Below are positions 22,116 through 31,233 of a stretch of DNA of 64,000 nucleotides, one piece after another. The notes beneath the pieces are model-generated. The model had not been told where the DNA came from. It worked only from the letters and a program-made list of their open reading frames with translations, and did no database searches. The translations under genes and the position numbers were made by a program. How positions within the stretch are numbered: the stretch's first letter is position 1; each line of letters starts with the position of its first letter. Source of the stretch: Flavobacterium psychrophilum (GTDB taxonomy: Bacteria; Bacteroidota; Bacteroidia; Flavobacteriales; Flavobacteriaceae); contig CAMCVA010000008.1 of the NCBI GenBank assembly GCA_945879625.1, positions 1 to 64,000 of the forward strand, read 5' to 3'.

Positions 22116-25100
22116 TTAATAGATTATTTTCTTAGTAATTCTAGCGCCTGATTGGGTGATGACTTCAACCAATAGAGCGGTATTGTTTTTTTGCAAATTG
22201 CTGATGAGTAGTTGTTGGGCATTTACCTGTCTGTTTTCGGCTAACTTTCGGCCCAAAACGTCATAGATTACTACCGATTGTATGGCTTCCCCACTTGATG
22301 TAATTTGAATGGATTCGTTAGTAGACACATGTATTGTATTGCTCAATTCAAATTGGGACGCACCCAATGCGCCGTTGGCAAATACCAACTGAAAACGATT
22401 GGTGCAATTTCCGGCCTCGGAAGCAAATTGATATGGTGTAGTTTTTAGGTCGTGAATGAGTTGCAACGCACTGTCTTTTAGGTAGATATTTTGGGTGTCA
22501 AATAAACCGTCAACACCAGCTATAGCCAGTGAATAACTACCCGCTGTGGGCAAGTGCATTCCCACAGGTATTTCGTCGGTTACTTCAAAGGGCAAGGCAC
22601 GACCTTGAATGATAAAGGATTCATTGCCAATTTGTGTATATACAGACATGGCTGCAGTTGTGCTGGTTTTGCAATCAAAGAAGCTGTCTTTGTCCATTGT
22701 TGCGCCTTCAATGTACCCCACCAAGGTTCTATCTGAATTGCCAGTGACGTCAATCAAATCTACCCAAATGCGGTTGCGTTGGATAGATTCTACATCAACT
22801 GGGGTTTGTCCGGGACGATAGAATAAACTGTTTGAATAGGTGAAATTTCGCATGGAATTGGTAAAGGTAACCGTATTTGATGCGGCCGGCCCGTCTTTCA
22901 TTTCCACAAAAAATCCTTGCCCGGCTCCTATAAACAAATCGGCTCCAGCCGCTGGGCAACAACTTGCTCCAGTAAAGTTATAGGTGAAATAATCGCCTGC
23001 GGTATAATTGTACACAAACGAATCGTAAAACGGGTTGGCGATTTGAGCCGGTAAGGTACCGTGTGTCCATAAACGCACATTTCCTTCAATTTTGGCATTG
23101 TTGTCAAACAAAAACTGACTTGCGCGCAAGGCCGAAGGGTAGGGGTTTCCTATTAGATTGGCATTGTCGCTGTAATTGGTAATTTCTATTCCATTTAATC
23201 CGGTATGAAATGCCGTATTGGTATCTGATCCTCGTGAAATAGGTGTGGTGATAATTCCGTTGTTGGGTACACCCAAGAAGGTAGCATTTAAATTGGCGCC
23301 TACCGTGGTAAATGTGCCCGGCCCACGCGCAATGTAGCCTTTTCCTGCCGACATAATGCTGCCAGCGGCACCTTGCCAGTTTCCTTGTCCACCATTTGTA
23401 TTGGCCATTGTAGGATTCCAGGTATAGATTGGTCCGGAAACGAGCGGGGCAACTAATGAATTGATGTTAAATCCACTCACAGGAGAAGACCAATACACGT
23501 AGTCAAGTTTTCGAATATTTTGAGCGGTACGTTTATAGGTTATATTTCCGGTATTGGTTGCATTATTAACTTGCAATAAACTCGAATTGTTTTCGATAAT
23601 AAAGTTTCCTGTAGGGTCTACTTTTACCCAATCGGTAACGGTAACTGAATTAGCAGGTTGAATGGTTAAGGTAGCACCATTTTTTACCGTGATATTACCT
23701 GCTAAACCATTGTAGCCATTTCCTGAGATAATTGGATTATTGGCGGTAACCGGAATTACAACACAATCGGTGCTGTTTGGAACGCCTGCAGGAGACCAGT
23801 TGTTTGCCGTATTCCAGTCGGTGCTTAGGGAACCGTTCCAGTTTTTGCCGTTGCTTACCGTTACCGTAGTGTAATCGGTTTTGGTCATAGTAGTTCCGTC
23901 GCAAAACGAATAAACGACTTTGGCTGTATAATTTGTTGTAGCGGTTGGACATACATTTAGCACACTTGTAGTACCAATTACTGGGCCAGTTGCAGTAGTT
24001 CCTTCGTACCAAGCTAGTGTGGTGAGGCTTGCTCCCGATGGAGTAAAACGCCACGCTTCATTGGTAACATTCCAGTTGGCATCTAGTCCATTTCGACCAG
24101 GCGCCACTACAGCTTGAGTTCCCGTACTGTTTTGAATCCCCACGATGGCGTTCCCACCATTCCATGTGTTGCAGGCAGTTTTGGTTTTTACATATACGTC
24201 AATCACGTTGGTGTTTTCATACAACACAATCATACCGGTGTACAAGGAACTGTTACAAGCGGCGTAAAACATGGGGATATTATTCCAAGAAGCTACCAGA
24301 GCTCTACAGCCAGAATTCAACGTAATCAATTCCCACCCAATCTCACCGCCCAAACTCGGGTCAATGTCGTGGTAGACCCCAAAAATAGTATTGAGGAATA
24401 GGGTGTTGTTTGGGAGGTTATTGGCAAAAGACCAGGTGCTGTAACCGTTGGGCGCATTATTGACTAAATCAAAAGACAGTACGCCATTTGATCCAATGGT
24501 ACATTGGTTGTAGTTGTTTCCGTAGTAACAAAAACTAAATGGTAAATTTATGGCAGGCGACCATCTATCGTCAACATTTACACTCACCGGATTTTTTAAG
24601 CAATTAAATTGGTAGGGCGGTGCATAAGGGATAGATGCCACCGTATAGGCAGTGGTTTGTTTCATATCCAAATAGGTAGCTTCCAAATCTACGCAAGATG
24701 AGGCTGTACAGCCAATTGGTGTTGGATCGGCGCCGTTTAAACTCAATCCGCCCGAAACAACTGAAGGACAAACCAATGTAGTAGTTCCAATACTATTTCC
24801 AACCGCACAATTGGGTTGCGACCAGTAGGTTGCTCCTACCCATACTCCCACGCCTAAAGCGCCACCACAGTTGGAGCGAATCCAAATGTAGTAGGTGGTT
24901 AATGGAGTTAATCCGGTTAAACTCAAACTGGTTACGCCAGCTGCCAAACTTCCGGTCGGAGTTGCCGACGATCCAGGAGTAACTGATGAGGTGCTCAAGT
25001 AATATTCATATCCAATAGCCGGCGCAGGAGATGGAGCCGTCCAAGTAATGGTTGATGCGGTTTGTGAAATAATGTTAACCGTAATAAAAGTGGGATTGCC

Positions 25101-26897
25101 CGAACAGGGTGGTGGAGGCAATACCGTAAGGGTATAATCTTCGGTTTCTCCATAAGTAATAGTTCCGCAGGCAGTTGGGTTGGTATTCAAATAATCGGCA
25201 CGAATGCGCATGCGGTGATTGCCAATTGCAGTTGTGCCAGGAATTGTAAAAGATCCGGTGGCAGTTGCAACATAGGCATTACTAGCATATACCAATTCAC
25301 CAACATCGTTGAAATCCATATCGTCGTTCCAATCTACCCATATGTTAAATCCAAATGTTCCTCCTACAAAAGCACTGGAAAAATTGATAGTCCCAAAATT
25401 TTGCTGACTTACTGCCATTGCAGTATAATTACCATAACCAGTAGCAGATAAAGTGGTTCCGTTATTGGTAATATTGGCAGTACCTCCCGTGGTAGAAAAA
25501 TTGGAAATATAAAACCCTGCAGTAGTAGAAGTAGATGGACAATAACCTGTAGAGAAAACATCATAAACTGACCAGCCGCTGTAATTTCCTCCGCCACAAT
25601 TACTGCGCACAAAAACATAATAGACCGTGTTGGCAGTTAATCCAGAAATTGCTACTGAGGTTGCAGTTGTGAGCGTACCAGCTCCGGTAGGCGCAGTATT
25701 GCTTGTGCTGAAATAATATTCATATCCCACTGCAGGAGCAGGAGTTAAAGCGGTCCAATTGATCGTGGCTGAAGAAGTTGTGATAGCCGTGGTGGGATTA
25801 ATAGTAGGCACAACGCAAGTAGGCGAAGTAGCACAAATCCCAAAAGTTCCATTGTTGTCGTTGCTGTACTCCCAAAAGCGAATATACACTGTGGATCCTG
25901 GCGTTAAACCCGTTGCTGTAAGGGTTGGCATCAGTCCGTTGGCACTGCTGTCGTCGTCACATTGCAACAAAGTTAGTGCGCCACACGTACCGGTGTAGAA
26001 GGCCATTCCTCCGTCGGTAATTACCCCTGTTTGGGTATCCACTGTCAAGATTCCGGTAAAGGGAACTACGGCAGTAAACCAAATATCGCCTCCACTATAA
26101 CTTGCGCAACCAGGTGCAGGCGCCCCAACACTTGCGGTATTGGCAGCATTGGTGTAGGTGGTGTAACTACAAGCTGAATTTACAGTAAGTGAAATTGCGT
26201 TGGCACATTCATCCCCCGCTGGTGCAACCGAAGTAAGTGAAATGTTATCTACAGCTGCTGGAGGTTGAGTGCCGTTGGAGGCGTTGTTACTCCACTCAAA
26301 TACCAAACGACAAGTGGTTCCAGCATAGGCCGCAGGAATCGTAAAATTTGCATTTGTCCAGGAGTTTTGACCGCTAAAATTTGCACCCAATTGAATCACG
26401 CCAGTGGGCGCTACACCTCCGGCGGTTAGCGCAGTTCCATATACAGGTGTTGTGGCAGAAGGAATGAGATAAACACGCATTTTGTCGCGTGTAGTATCAC
26501 CATTAGAAATCCAACTGAATGATAAATTGATAATCGATTCTCCTGCAGGAACCGTAAAATTTCGATAAATATGGGAAACACGAATGGCATTAATGGTAAA
26601 AGCATGAGTTGGTGGTGTTCCTGCCGTATTGTTGGTCACATAGGCTGCATTAGCACCCGAAAATCCTGCGGTTGCGCCAGTACTACACACCCATTGGTTT
26701 TGGGTAGCCGTTCCGGTAGTGGCAGTCCAACCATTGGCGGCAAAAGTGGTTCCCAATTCAAATCCACCGGCTCCGGTTGGAGATATGATGGTAGTTTGCG
26801 CCTGAAGTGTTAGCTTTGTCAAACAAAAAAAAGCGAAAAAAATAAGGAGTGATTTACTCAGGGAGTTACTTTGTGAGGGAAATAAAATTTTTGCCAT
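22116..26897 (-). CDS. Large secreted multidomain protein with FN3, GEVED and T9SS sorting domains
   Basis: 1593 residues. A signal peptide (~1-33, cut near LQAQ) is followed by a jelly-roll-like region (~35-230), a pre-peptidase C-like beta domain (GDECANAISLTVNS, ~230-345), two fibronectin III-like repeats (each with GYEYYxSTS and xIRSNCGG-type ends), a GEVED domain between them (FNIWVDWNDDMDFNDVGELV ... GETEDYTLTV), a beta domain of nidogen type (~730-950), a WNTANNWSPAGVPNSTDCV module (~1040-1100) and a T9SS sorting tail (~1510-1593, VVIYDVLGRKLAENRQV). No catalytic motif is visible. It is probably an adhesin or extracellular matrix protein. It stands alone, with its own terminator. Confidence 0.88.
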   Translation of the reverse strand: MAKILFPSQSNSLSKSLLIFFAFFCLTKLTLQAQTTIISPTGAGGFELGTTFAANGWTATTGTATQNQWVCSTGATAGFSGANAAYVTNNTAGTPPTHAFTINAIRVSHIYRNFTVPAGESIINLSFSWISNGDTTRDKMRVYLIPSATTPVYGTALTAGGVAPTGVIQLGANFSGQNSWTNANFTIPAAYAGTTCRLVFEWSNNASNGTQPPAAVDNISLTSVAPAGDECANAISLTVNSACSYTTYTNAANTASVGAPAPGCASYSGGDIWFTAVVPFTGILTVDTQTGVITDGGMAFYTGTCGALTLLQCDDDSSANGLMPTLTATGLTPGSTVYIRFWEYSNDNNGTFGICATSPTCVVPTINPTTAITTSSATINWTALTPAPAVGYEYYFSTSNTAPTGAGTLTTATSVAISGLTANTVYYVFVRSNCGGGNYSGWSVYDVFSTGYCPSTSTTAGFYISNFSTTGGTANITNNGTTLSATGYGNYTAMAVSQQNFGTINFSSAFVGGTFGFNIWVDWNDDMDFNDVGELVYASNAYVATATGSFTIPGTTAIGNHRMRIRADYLNTNPTACGTITYGETEDYTLTVLPPPPCSGNPTFITVNIISQTASTITWTAPSPAPAIGYEYYLSTSSVTPGSSATPTGSLAAGVTSLSLTGLTPLTTYYIWIRSNCGGALGVGVWVGATYWSQPNCAVGNSIGTTTLVCPSVVSGGLSLNGADPTPIGCTASSCVDLEATYLDMKQTTAYTVASIPYAPPYQFNCLKNPVSVNVDDRWSPAINLPFSFCYYGNNYNQCTIGSNGVLSFDLVNNAPNGYSTWSFANNLPNNTLFLNTIFGVYHDIDPSLGGEIGWELITLNSGCRALVASWNNIPMFYAACNSSLYTGMIVLYENTNVIDVYVKTKTACNTWNGGNAIVGIQNSTGTQAVVAPGRNGLDANWNVTNEAWRFTPSGASLTTLAWYEGTTATGPVIGTTSVLNVCPTATTNYTAKVVYSFCDGTTMTKTDYTTVTVSNGKNWNGSLSTDWNTANNWSPAGVPNSTDCVVIPVTANNPIISGNGYNGLAGNITVKNGATLTIQPANSVTVTDWVKVDPTGNFIIENNSSLLQVNNATNTGNITYKRTAQNIRKLDYVYWSSPVSGFNINSLVAPLVSGPIYTWNPTMANTNGGQGNWQGAAGSIMSAGKGYIARGPGTFTTVGANLNATFLGVPNNGIITTPISRGSDTNTAFHTGLNGIEITNYSDNANLIGNPYPSALRASQFLFDNNAKIEGNVRLWTHGTLPAQIANPFYDSFVYNYTAGDYFTYNFTGASCCPAAGADLFIGAGQGFFVEMKDGPAASNTVTFTNSMRNFTYSNSLFYRPGQTPVDVESIQRNRIWVDLIDVTGNSDRTLVGYIEGATMDKDSFFDCKTSTTAAMSVYTQIGNESFIIQGRALPFEVTDEIPVGMHLPTAGSYSLAIAGVDGLFDTQNIYLKDSALQLIHDLKTTPYQFASEAGNCTNRFQLVFANGALGASQFELSNTIHVSTNESIQITSSGEAIQSVVIYDVLGRKLAENRQVNAQQLLISNLQKNNTALLVEVITQSGARITKKIIY

Positions 26898-27041
26898 AAA
26901 AAATAATCTAGCTTATATTATATTTTAAAAATAAATAAAAACAATTAAACATTTTTTTTTAATCGGCAAGTAGCATAAATAATCGTTAAAATTCATCTTT
27001 TTTACCTTTTGTCTAATTTAATTTTTAAATAACAAAAATCT

Positions 27042-27935
27042 TTGGTTCAAGAAATTCAATTACCCAACACAACAATTTCGCTTTTCATCAAGCGAGATGA
27101 TTTGTTACATCCACACATTTCGGGTAATAAATTCCGGAAATTAAAATACAATCTCGCCGAAGCCAAAGCCAAAAAGTACAATAAAATTCTCACTTACGGA
27201 GGGGCGTTTTCCAATCACATTGTGGCAGTTGCAGCGGCAGGGAAAGAGTATGGTTTTCAGACCATTGGCATTATTCGAGGCGAGGAATTGGTCAGTCAAA
27301 TTGCCGACAATCCCAGCTTGCAATTTGCTCAAGAATGCGGCATGCAATTGGAGTTCATTAGTCGAGAACAATACCGGCATAAAAACGAAATCGCTGCCTT
27401 AGAATATTGGCAAAAAAAATACGGGGAGATTTATGTTTTGCCCGAAGGCGGAACCAATGAATTGGCGGTGAAGGGCTGCGAGGAGATTCTCACAGCTGCC
27501 GATGAGGTCTACGATTTTATCTGCTGTGCAGCAGGAACAGGAGGCACCATTTCGGGCATCATAAACAGCGCCATGCCCCATCAAAAAATAATTGGATTTC
27601 CGGCCTTGAAGGGTGATTTTTTACAAGAAGATATTCGTAATTTTACGCACGAAAACAATTGGGAATTACAGACGGATTACCATTTTGGTGGATATGCAAA
27701 AACAACCTCCAAATTGATTCAATTTTTGAATGATTTTCATGCCCAGCACCAGATTCCTTTAGATCCTATTTATACCGGAAAAATGGTTTATGGCGTTATG
27801 GACTTGATACAAAAAAATTATTTTAAAAAAGGAAGTAAAATTTTACTGATTCACACGGGTGGATTGCAAGGAATTCGGGGAATAAACAAAGTTTTAAGTC
27901 AAAAAAATCAACCGCAAATTACGTACTATGAATAA
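27042..27935 (+). CDS. PLP enzyme of the D-cysteine desulfhydrase/ACC deaminase family
   Basis: A 297-residue fold-type II PLP enzyme. The family signature [18 protein letters not shown] with the PLP lysine is at residues ~17-35, [16 protein letters not shown] follows, and the end has [11 protein letters not shown]. Members remove ammonia and sulfide from D-cysteine or open 1-aminocyclopropane-1-carboxylate; sequence alone does not decide which. There is no ATG between the preceding in-frame stop (27,030) and the conserved region, so a TTG start at 27,042 is chosen. Its 3' end overlaps the next gene by 8 bp. Confidence 0.82.
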   Translation: MVQEIQLPNTTISLFIKRDDLLHPHISGNKFRKLKYNLAEAKAKKYNKILTYGGAFSNHIVAVAAAGKEYGFQTIGIIRGEELVSQIADNPSLQFAQECGMQLEFISREQYRHKNEIAALEYWQKKYGEIYVLPEGGTNELAVKGCEEILTAADEVYDFICCAAGTGGTISGIINSAMPHQKIIGFPALKGDFLQEDIRNFTHENNWELQTDYHFGGYAKTTSKLIQFLNDFHAQHQIPLDPIYTGKMVYGVMDLIQKNYFKKGSKILLIHTGGLQGIRGINKVLSQKNQPQITYYE

Positions 27936-28881
27936 CAAAATTGTGCTACTTATACTGGGTTTTTTATTGTACAGTTGTGGATCAAGCCGATCTATTGTGC
28001 AAGTTACTTTGCCGGTGTCTAAGCGCGTGGCCGTGCAAGTAAAAAAGAAACCCGTTCCAGCCAAAAAACAGCTAGCAAAACCTGCCAAGACAGTTGTTGA
28101 AAATTCCTCAAATGCCGCCGTAATAGAAAAACGGTACGAAGCAGCCATTGAACAAAACAAATCAACAGATAATTCTACTGTGGTGTCTAAATCAGAAATT
28201 TTAGCAGCCACTACGCAAGTAAAAGTAACCACCGAAATGGTATTGGCGTACATCGATCAATTCGACGAAATTGCTAAAAGCAATATGAAGCAATATGGCA
28301 TTCCTGCTAGTATAATTTTAGGGCAAGGTATTTTAGAATCTGGAGCCGGAACTGGTCCTTTGAGTGTTTTGGCCAACAATCATTTTGGCATCAAATGCCA
28401 CAAAGAATGGACAGGTCCCAGCGTGAAATATGACGACGATGCTGCCCAAGAGTGTTTCAGAAAGTACGAACAAGCCACGGAGTCCTATCAAGATCACGCG
28501 TTATTTTTAACTTCACGCCCCCGATACAAAGGCTTGTTTGAATTAGAAAAAGGCGACTACAAACAATGGGCCAGTGGACTAAAAGCAGCTGGTTATGCCA
28601 CAGATCCGAAATACCCCGAAAAGTTAACCGGCATTATTGAGCGGTACCAACTACAAAAATACGATGCCGAGGTGTTGGGTATTGAGTATGTGCCTACCAA
28701 CCCTGTTTCTGCTAATTCAAGCTTAGCCCAAACAAACACTGCCGACACCTATACCGTAATGCCGGGCGATACCTTGTATTCTATTTCAAAAAAATTCAAC
28801 CAAAGTGTAGAGGAGTTACGTGCCAAAAATGGCTTAGCTGACAATACCCTTTCCATTGGACAAACGCTACAAATAAACTAA
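27928..28881 (+). CDS. N-acetylglucosaminidase/muramidase lipoprotein with C-terminal LysM domain
   Basis: A 317-residue peptidoglycan hydrolase. The signal peptide ends with a lipobox (LLYSC, Cys ~17). After a Lys/Ala-rich linker, residues ~105-240 are a FlgJ/LytG-type glucosaminidase domain with the acid motif [16 protein letters not shown] and [11 protein letters not shown]. Residues ~268-317 are a LysM repeat ([17 protein letters not shown]) that binds the glycan strand. It overlaps the PLP enzyme gene by 8 bp and precedes hemL by 4 bp, so the three form one operon. Confidence 0.9.
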   Translation: MNNKIVLLILGFLLYSCGSSRSIVQVTLPVSKRVAVQVKKKPVPAKKQLAKPAKTVVENSSNAAVIEKRYEAAIEQNKSTDNSTVVSKSEILAATTQVKVTTEMVLAYIDQFDEIAKSNMKQYGIPASIILGQGILESGAGTGPLSVLANNHFGIKCHKEWTGPSVKYDDDAAQECFRKYEQATESYQDHALFLTSRPRYKGLFELEKGDYKQWASGLKAAGYATDPKYPEKLTGIIERYQLQKYDAEVLGIEYVPTNPVSANSSLAQTNTADTYTVMPGDTLYSISKKFNQSVEELRAKNGLADNTLSIGQTLQIN

Positions 28882-28885
28882 TTCT

Positions 28886-30172
28886 ATGTTATATCAACGC
28901 AGCAGTCAATTATTTGCCGAAGCCGAACAAGTTATTCCGGGCGGAGTCAATTCTCCCGTTCGCGCCTTTAAATCGGTGGGAGGAACGCCTATTTTTATAG
29001 CCAAAGCCCATGGAGCGTATTTAATTGACGAAGACGGAAATCGGTACATTGATTACATCAATTCCTGGGGCCCGATGATTTTAGGCCATGCCTATCCACC
29101 TGTAGTAGAGGCAGTAACAAGCCGGGCAGCCTTGGGAACCTCTTTTGGAACTCCCACCGCTTTAGAAACCGAAATTGCCAAATTGGCCGTTTCTATGGTG
29201 CCCAATATAGAAAAAATACGCTTTGTCAATTCGGGGACTGAGGCCTGTATGAGCGCTATTCGATTGGCCAGAGGATTTACTTCTCGACACAAAATTATCA
29301 AGTTTGCCGGCTGCTACCACGGGCATTCCGATTCGTTTTTAATTCAAGCAGGTAGTGGAGCCGTTACCTTTGGTTCACCCAACAGCCCGGGAGTTACTCC
29401 TGGAACTGCACAAGACACCTTGTTGGCGCAATACAATAATTTAGAAGAAGTAGAACAATTATTTGCCGCCAATCCCAATGAAATTGCCGCGATAATTGTT
29501 GAACCTGTAGCGGGAAACATGGGTTGTGTGCTTCCGGCGTCTGGATTTTTAGAAGGATTGAGAGCGATTTGTGATCAACATAATGCGCTGCTCATTTTTG
29601 ACGAGGTGATGACCGGTTTCCGATTGGCCAAAGGCGGGGTGCAAGAATTGTATGGCGTACATGCCGATATTGTCACCTTCGGAAAAATAATTGGCGGCGG
29701 TTTGCCGGTTGGTGCTTTTGCCGCGCGAGCCGAAATCATGAACTATTTAGCTCCATTAGGACCCGTATATCAGGCCGGAACTTTATCCGGGAATCCCTTG
29801 GCTATGGCTGCTGGATTAGCAATGTTGCAAGCCATCAATTCAGATGCCGATTTGTTTGAAAGATTGGATCAAAAAACGACCTATTTGGCGCAAGGAATTG
29901 CAAAGGCACTCGATGCCAATCAAATTGAATTCACCATCAATCGAGTAGGTTCCATGATCTCGGTGCACTTTGAGGCAGCTCCGGTGGTCGATTTTGCTTC
30001 AGCAGCCAAAGGAGATAATCCCAGATTCAAGCAATTTTTTCATGGCTTATTGCAGCAGGGAATTTACATTGCGCCATCGGCCTACGAAACCTGGTTTATT
30101 ACCGATGCGCTTACTTATGATGATTTAGATTTCACCATTGCTGCCGCAGAGAAAGTTGCACAAACCTTATAA
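28886..30172 (+). CDS. hemL: Glutamate-1-semialdehyde 2,1-aminomutase
   Basis: A 428-residue fold-type I PLP enzyme that makes 5-aminolevulinate in the C5 route to haem. Signature stretches are [17 protein letters not shown] at the N-terminus, [33 protein letters not shown], and the PLP-lysine segment [15 protein letters not shown] (~residue 267). The length equals the family norm. It ends the operon begun at 27,042 and is followed by a strong terminator. Confidence 0.97.
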   Translation: MLYQRSSQLFAEAEQVIPGGVNSPVRAFKSVGGTPIFIAKAHGAYLIDEDGNRYIDYINSWGPMILGHAYPPVVEAVTSRAALGTSFGTPTALETEIAKLAVSMVPNIEKIRFVNSGTEACMSAIRLARGFTSRHKIIKFAGCYHGHSDSFLIQAGSGAVTFGSPNSPGVTPGTAQDTLLAQYNNLEEVEQLFAANPNEIAAIIVEPVAGNMGCVLPASGFLEGLRAICDQHNALLIFDEVMTGFRLAKGGVQELYGVHADIVTFGKIIGGGLPVGAFAARAEIMNYLAPLGPVYQAGTLSGNPLAMAAGLAMLQAINSDADLFERLDQKTTYLAQGIAKALDANQIEFTINRVGSMISVHFEAAPVVDFASAAKGDNPRFKQFFHGLLQQGIYIAPSAYETWFITDALTYDDLDFTIAAAEKVAQTL

Positions 30173-30175
30173 ACC

Positions 30176-30205
30176 AAAAAAGGAGCCCATTTAAGGCTCC
30201 TTTTT
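30176..30205. terminator. Bidirectional terminator after hemL
   Basis: GGAGCC (30,182-30,187) pairs with GGCTCC (30,195-30,200), flanked by A5-6 on the left and T5 on the right. It can end hemL on the plus strand and the small gene at 30,223 on the minus strand. Confidence 0.85.
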
Positions 30206-30222
30206 AATGTATGTATTTGTTT

Positions 30223-30549
30223 CTAGTGCGACATGCGTTGAAACAATTCGCTATCGCTGGACAATTGTTTTCTTTGCTCTTCGGTTAACCCAGCCATTAG
30301 TTTATTTTCAAATATTTTAGAAATATTCTCTTTTTCTGTCGCTGTTAATTTTGGATTAGCCAAGGCTTCGTGTTTCATTACCATAAGCGTGTATAAATCT
30401 TTTTTAAGATTTTCAGTTATAGTTATTTTAGAAATTAATGCAGCGATATCTTTTTTGGCTGCTTCGTCTGCATTCATTTTAAGGTCTTGCGCAGCAGAGT
30501 TTAGTGTAAAAGCAAAAAACAACACTACAATAGAAATAACTTTTTTCAT
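30223..30549 (-). CDS. Small exported protein of unknown function
   Basis: 108 residues with a clear Sec signal peptide (MKKVISIVVLFFAFTLNSAA, cut near residue 20) and a mainly helical, charged mature part. It shows a weak resemblance to the helical LTxxQ-type periplasmic proteins (AGLTEEQRKQLSSD near the C-terminus) and could be a distant relative of the neighbour at 30,626. It has its own well-formed promoter and shares the terminator at 30,176-30,205. Function not recognised. Confidence 0.7.
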   Translation of the reverse strand: MKKVISIVVLFFAFTLNSAAQDLKMNADEAAKKDIAALISKITITENLKKDLYTLMVMKHEALANPKLTATEKENISKIFENKLMAGLTEEQRKQLSSDSELFQRMSH

Positions 30550-30575
30550 ATCAAATTTTATTTTGGTTAACTGCC

Positions 30576-30605
30576 CAAATCTAATAGATTTTTTTGAAGT
30601 GGCAA
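30576..30605 (-). promoter_or_regulatory. Promoter of the small exported protein (TTG-19 bp-TAGATTTG)
   Basis: On the minus strand TTG (30,605-30,603) is followed after 19 bp by TAGATTTG (30,583-30,576), an exact match to the Bacteroidota consensus. The start codon at 30,549 is 27 bases after the -7 element. Confidence 0.6.
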
Positions 30606-30625
30606 ATTAAATTTTTCGAATTTGA

Positions 30626-31060
30626 TTAATTTTCGCGCGAATCTCTTTTTTCTTTAAGGGCTTTTTGTTTTTTTTCGCGCGCTTCTTTGTTTTGTTGCCA
30701 GGTTTCAACTTGAGCGGGAGAAAGAATTTTTTTCAGTTGTTCTTCAAACATTTTTTTGTCATCGGCTCTGCTTTTCTTCATTTGCTCCCGTTGGGCAGGA
30801 CTTGGTTTGTGTAAACTGTCTTTTTTAGAACCCATTTCGGCGCGTTGTTTGGCACCGTTTTGTTGGTGTTCATTGATCACATTACGCAAATCGGCGGTTT
30901 GCTTTTCGGTTAAATCCAATTCAATTTTTAATCGTGCAACTTGTAATTCTACTCTTTTTTCTGGAGGCAGGTTGTTGCCTTTTTTTCTTTTTTCTTGTGC
31001 AAAAGTTACAACACATAGCAACAAAACGACAACCAATAGCATTTTTTTCATGTTTTTCAT
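30626..31060 (-). CDS. Spy/CpxP-like (DUF4890-like) periplasmic protein
   Basis: About 144 residues. A signal peptide (MLLVVVLLLCVVTFAQ) is followed by a highly charged helical protein with two LTxxQ-type motifs (LDLTEKQTADLR and ILSPAQVETWQQ), as in Spy/CpxP chaperone-like proteins and Bacteroidota DUF4890 members. The C-terminus is a Lys/Glu-rich helix. It may act in envelope stress or protein folding. Two ATGs, at 31,060 and 31,051, are possible starts; both keep the signal peptide. Confidence 0.75.
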   Translation of the reverse strand: MKNMKKMLLVVVLLLCVVTFAQEKRKKGNNLPPEKRVELQVARLKIELDLTEKQTADLRNVINEHQQNGAKQRAEMGSKKDSLHKPSPAQREQMKKSRADDKKMFEEQLKKILSPAQVETWQQNKEAREKKQKALKEKRDSREN

Positions 31061-31197
31061 ATTTAAATTCCTCACTAGGAATGGTAGAGTTGGCAATGGT
31101 TTAATGAGCAGTTGATTTTAAGTTGAGACAATTGTTGAGAAATACAAAATTATTCGGTAATGTAGAATTCTCATTACACTACCTGAAAAGTATAAAC

Positions 31198-31226
31198 AAA
31201 AAAGGAACTCATTGAGTTCCTTTTTT
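31198..31226. terminator. Bidirectional terminator after lysS
   Basis: GGAACTC (31,204-31,210) and GAGTTCC (31,214-31,220) form a 7-bp stem with A6 before and T6 after it. It lies 8 bases after the lysS stop on the minus strand. Confidence 0.85.
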
Positions 31227-31233
31227 GTTTGTT

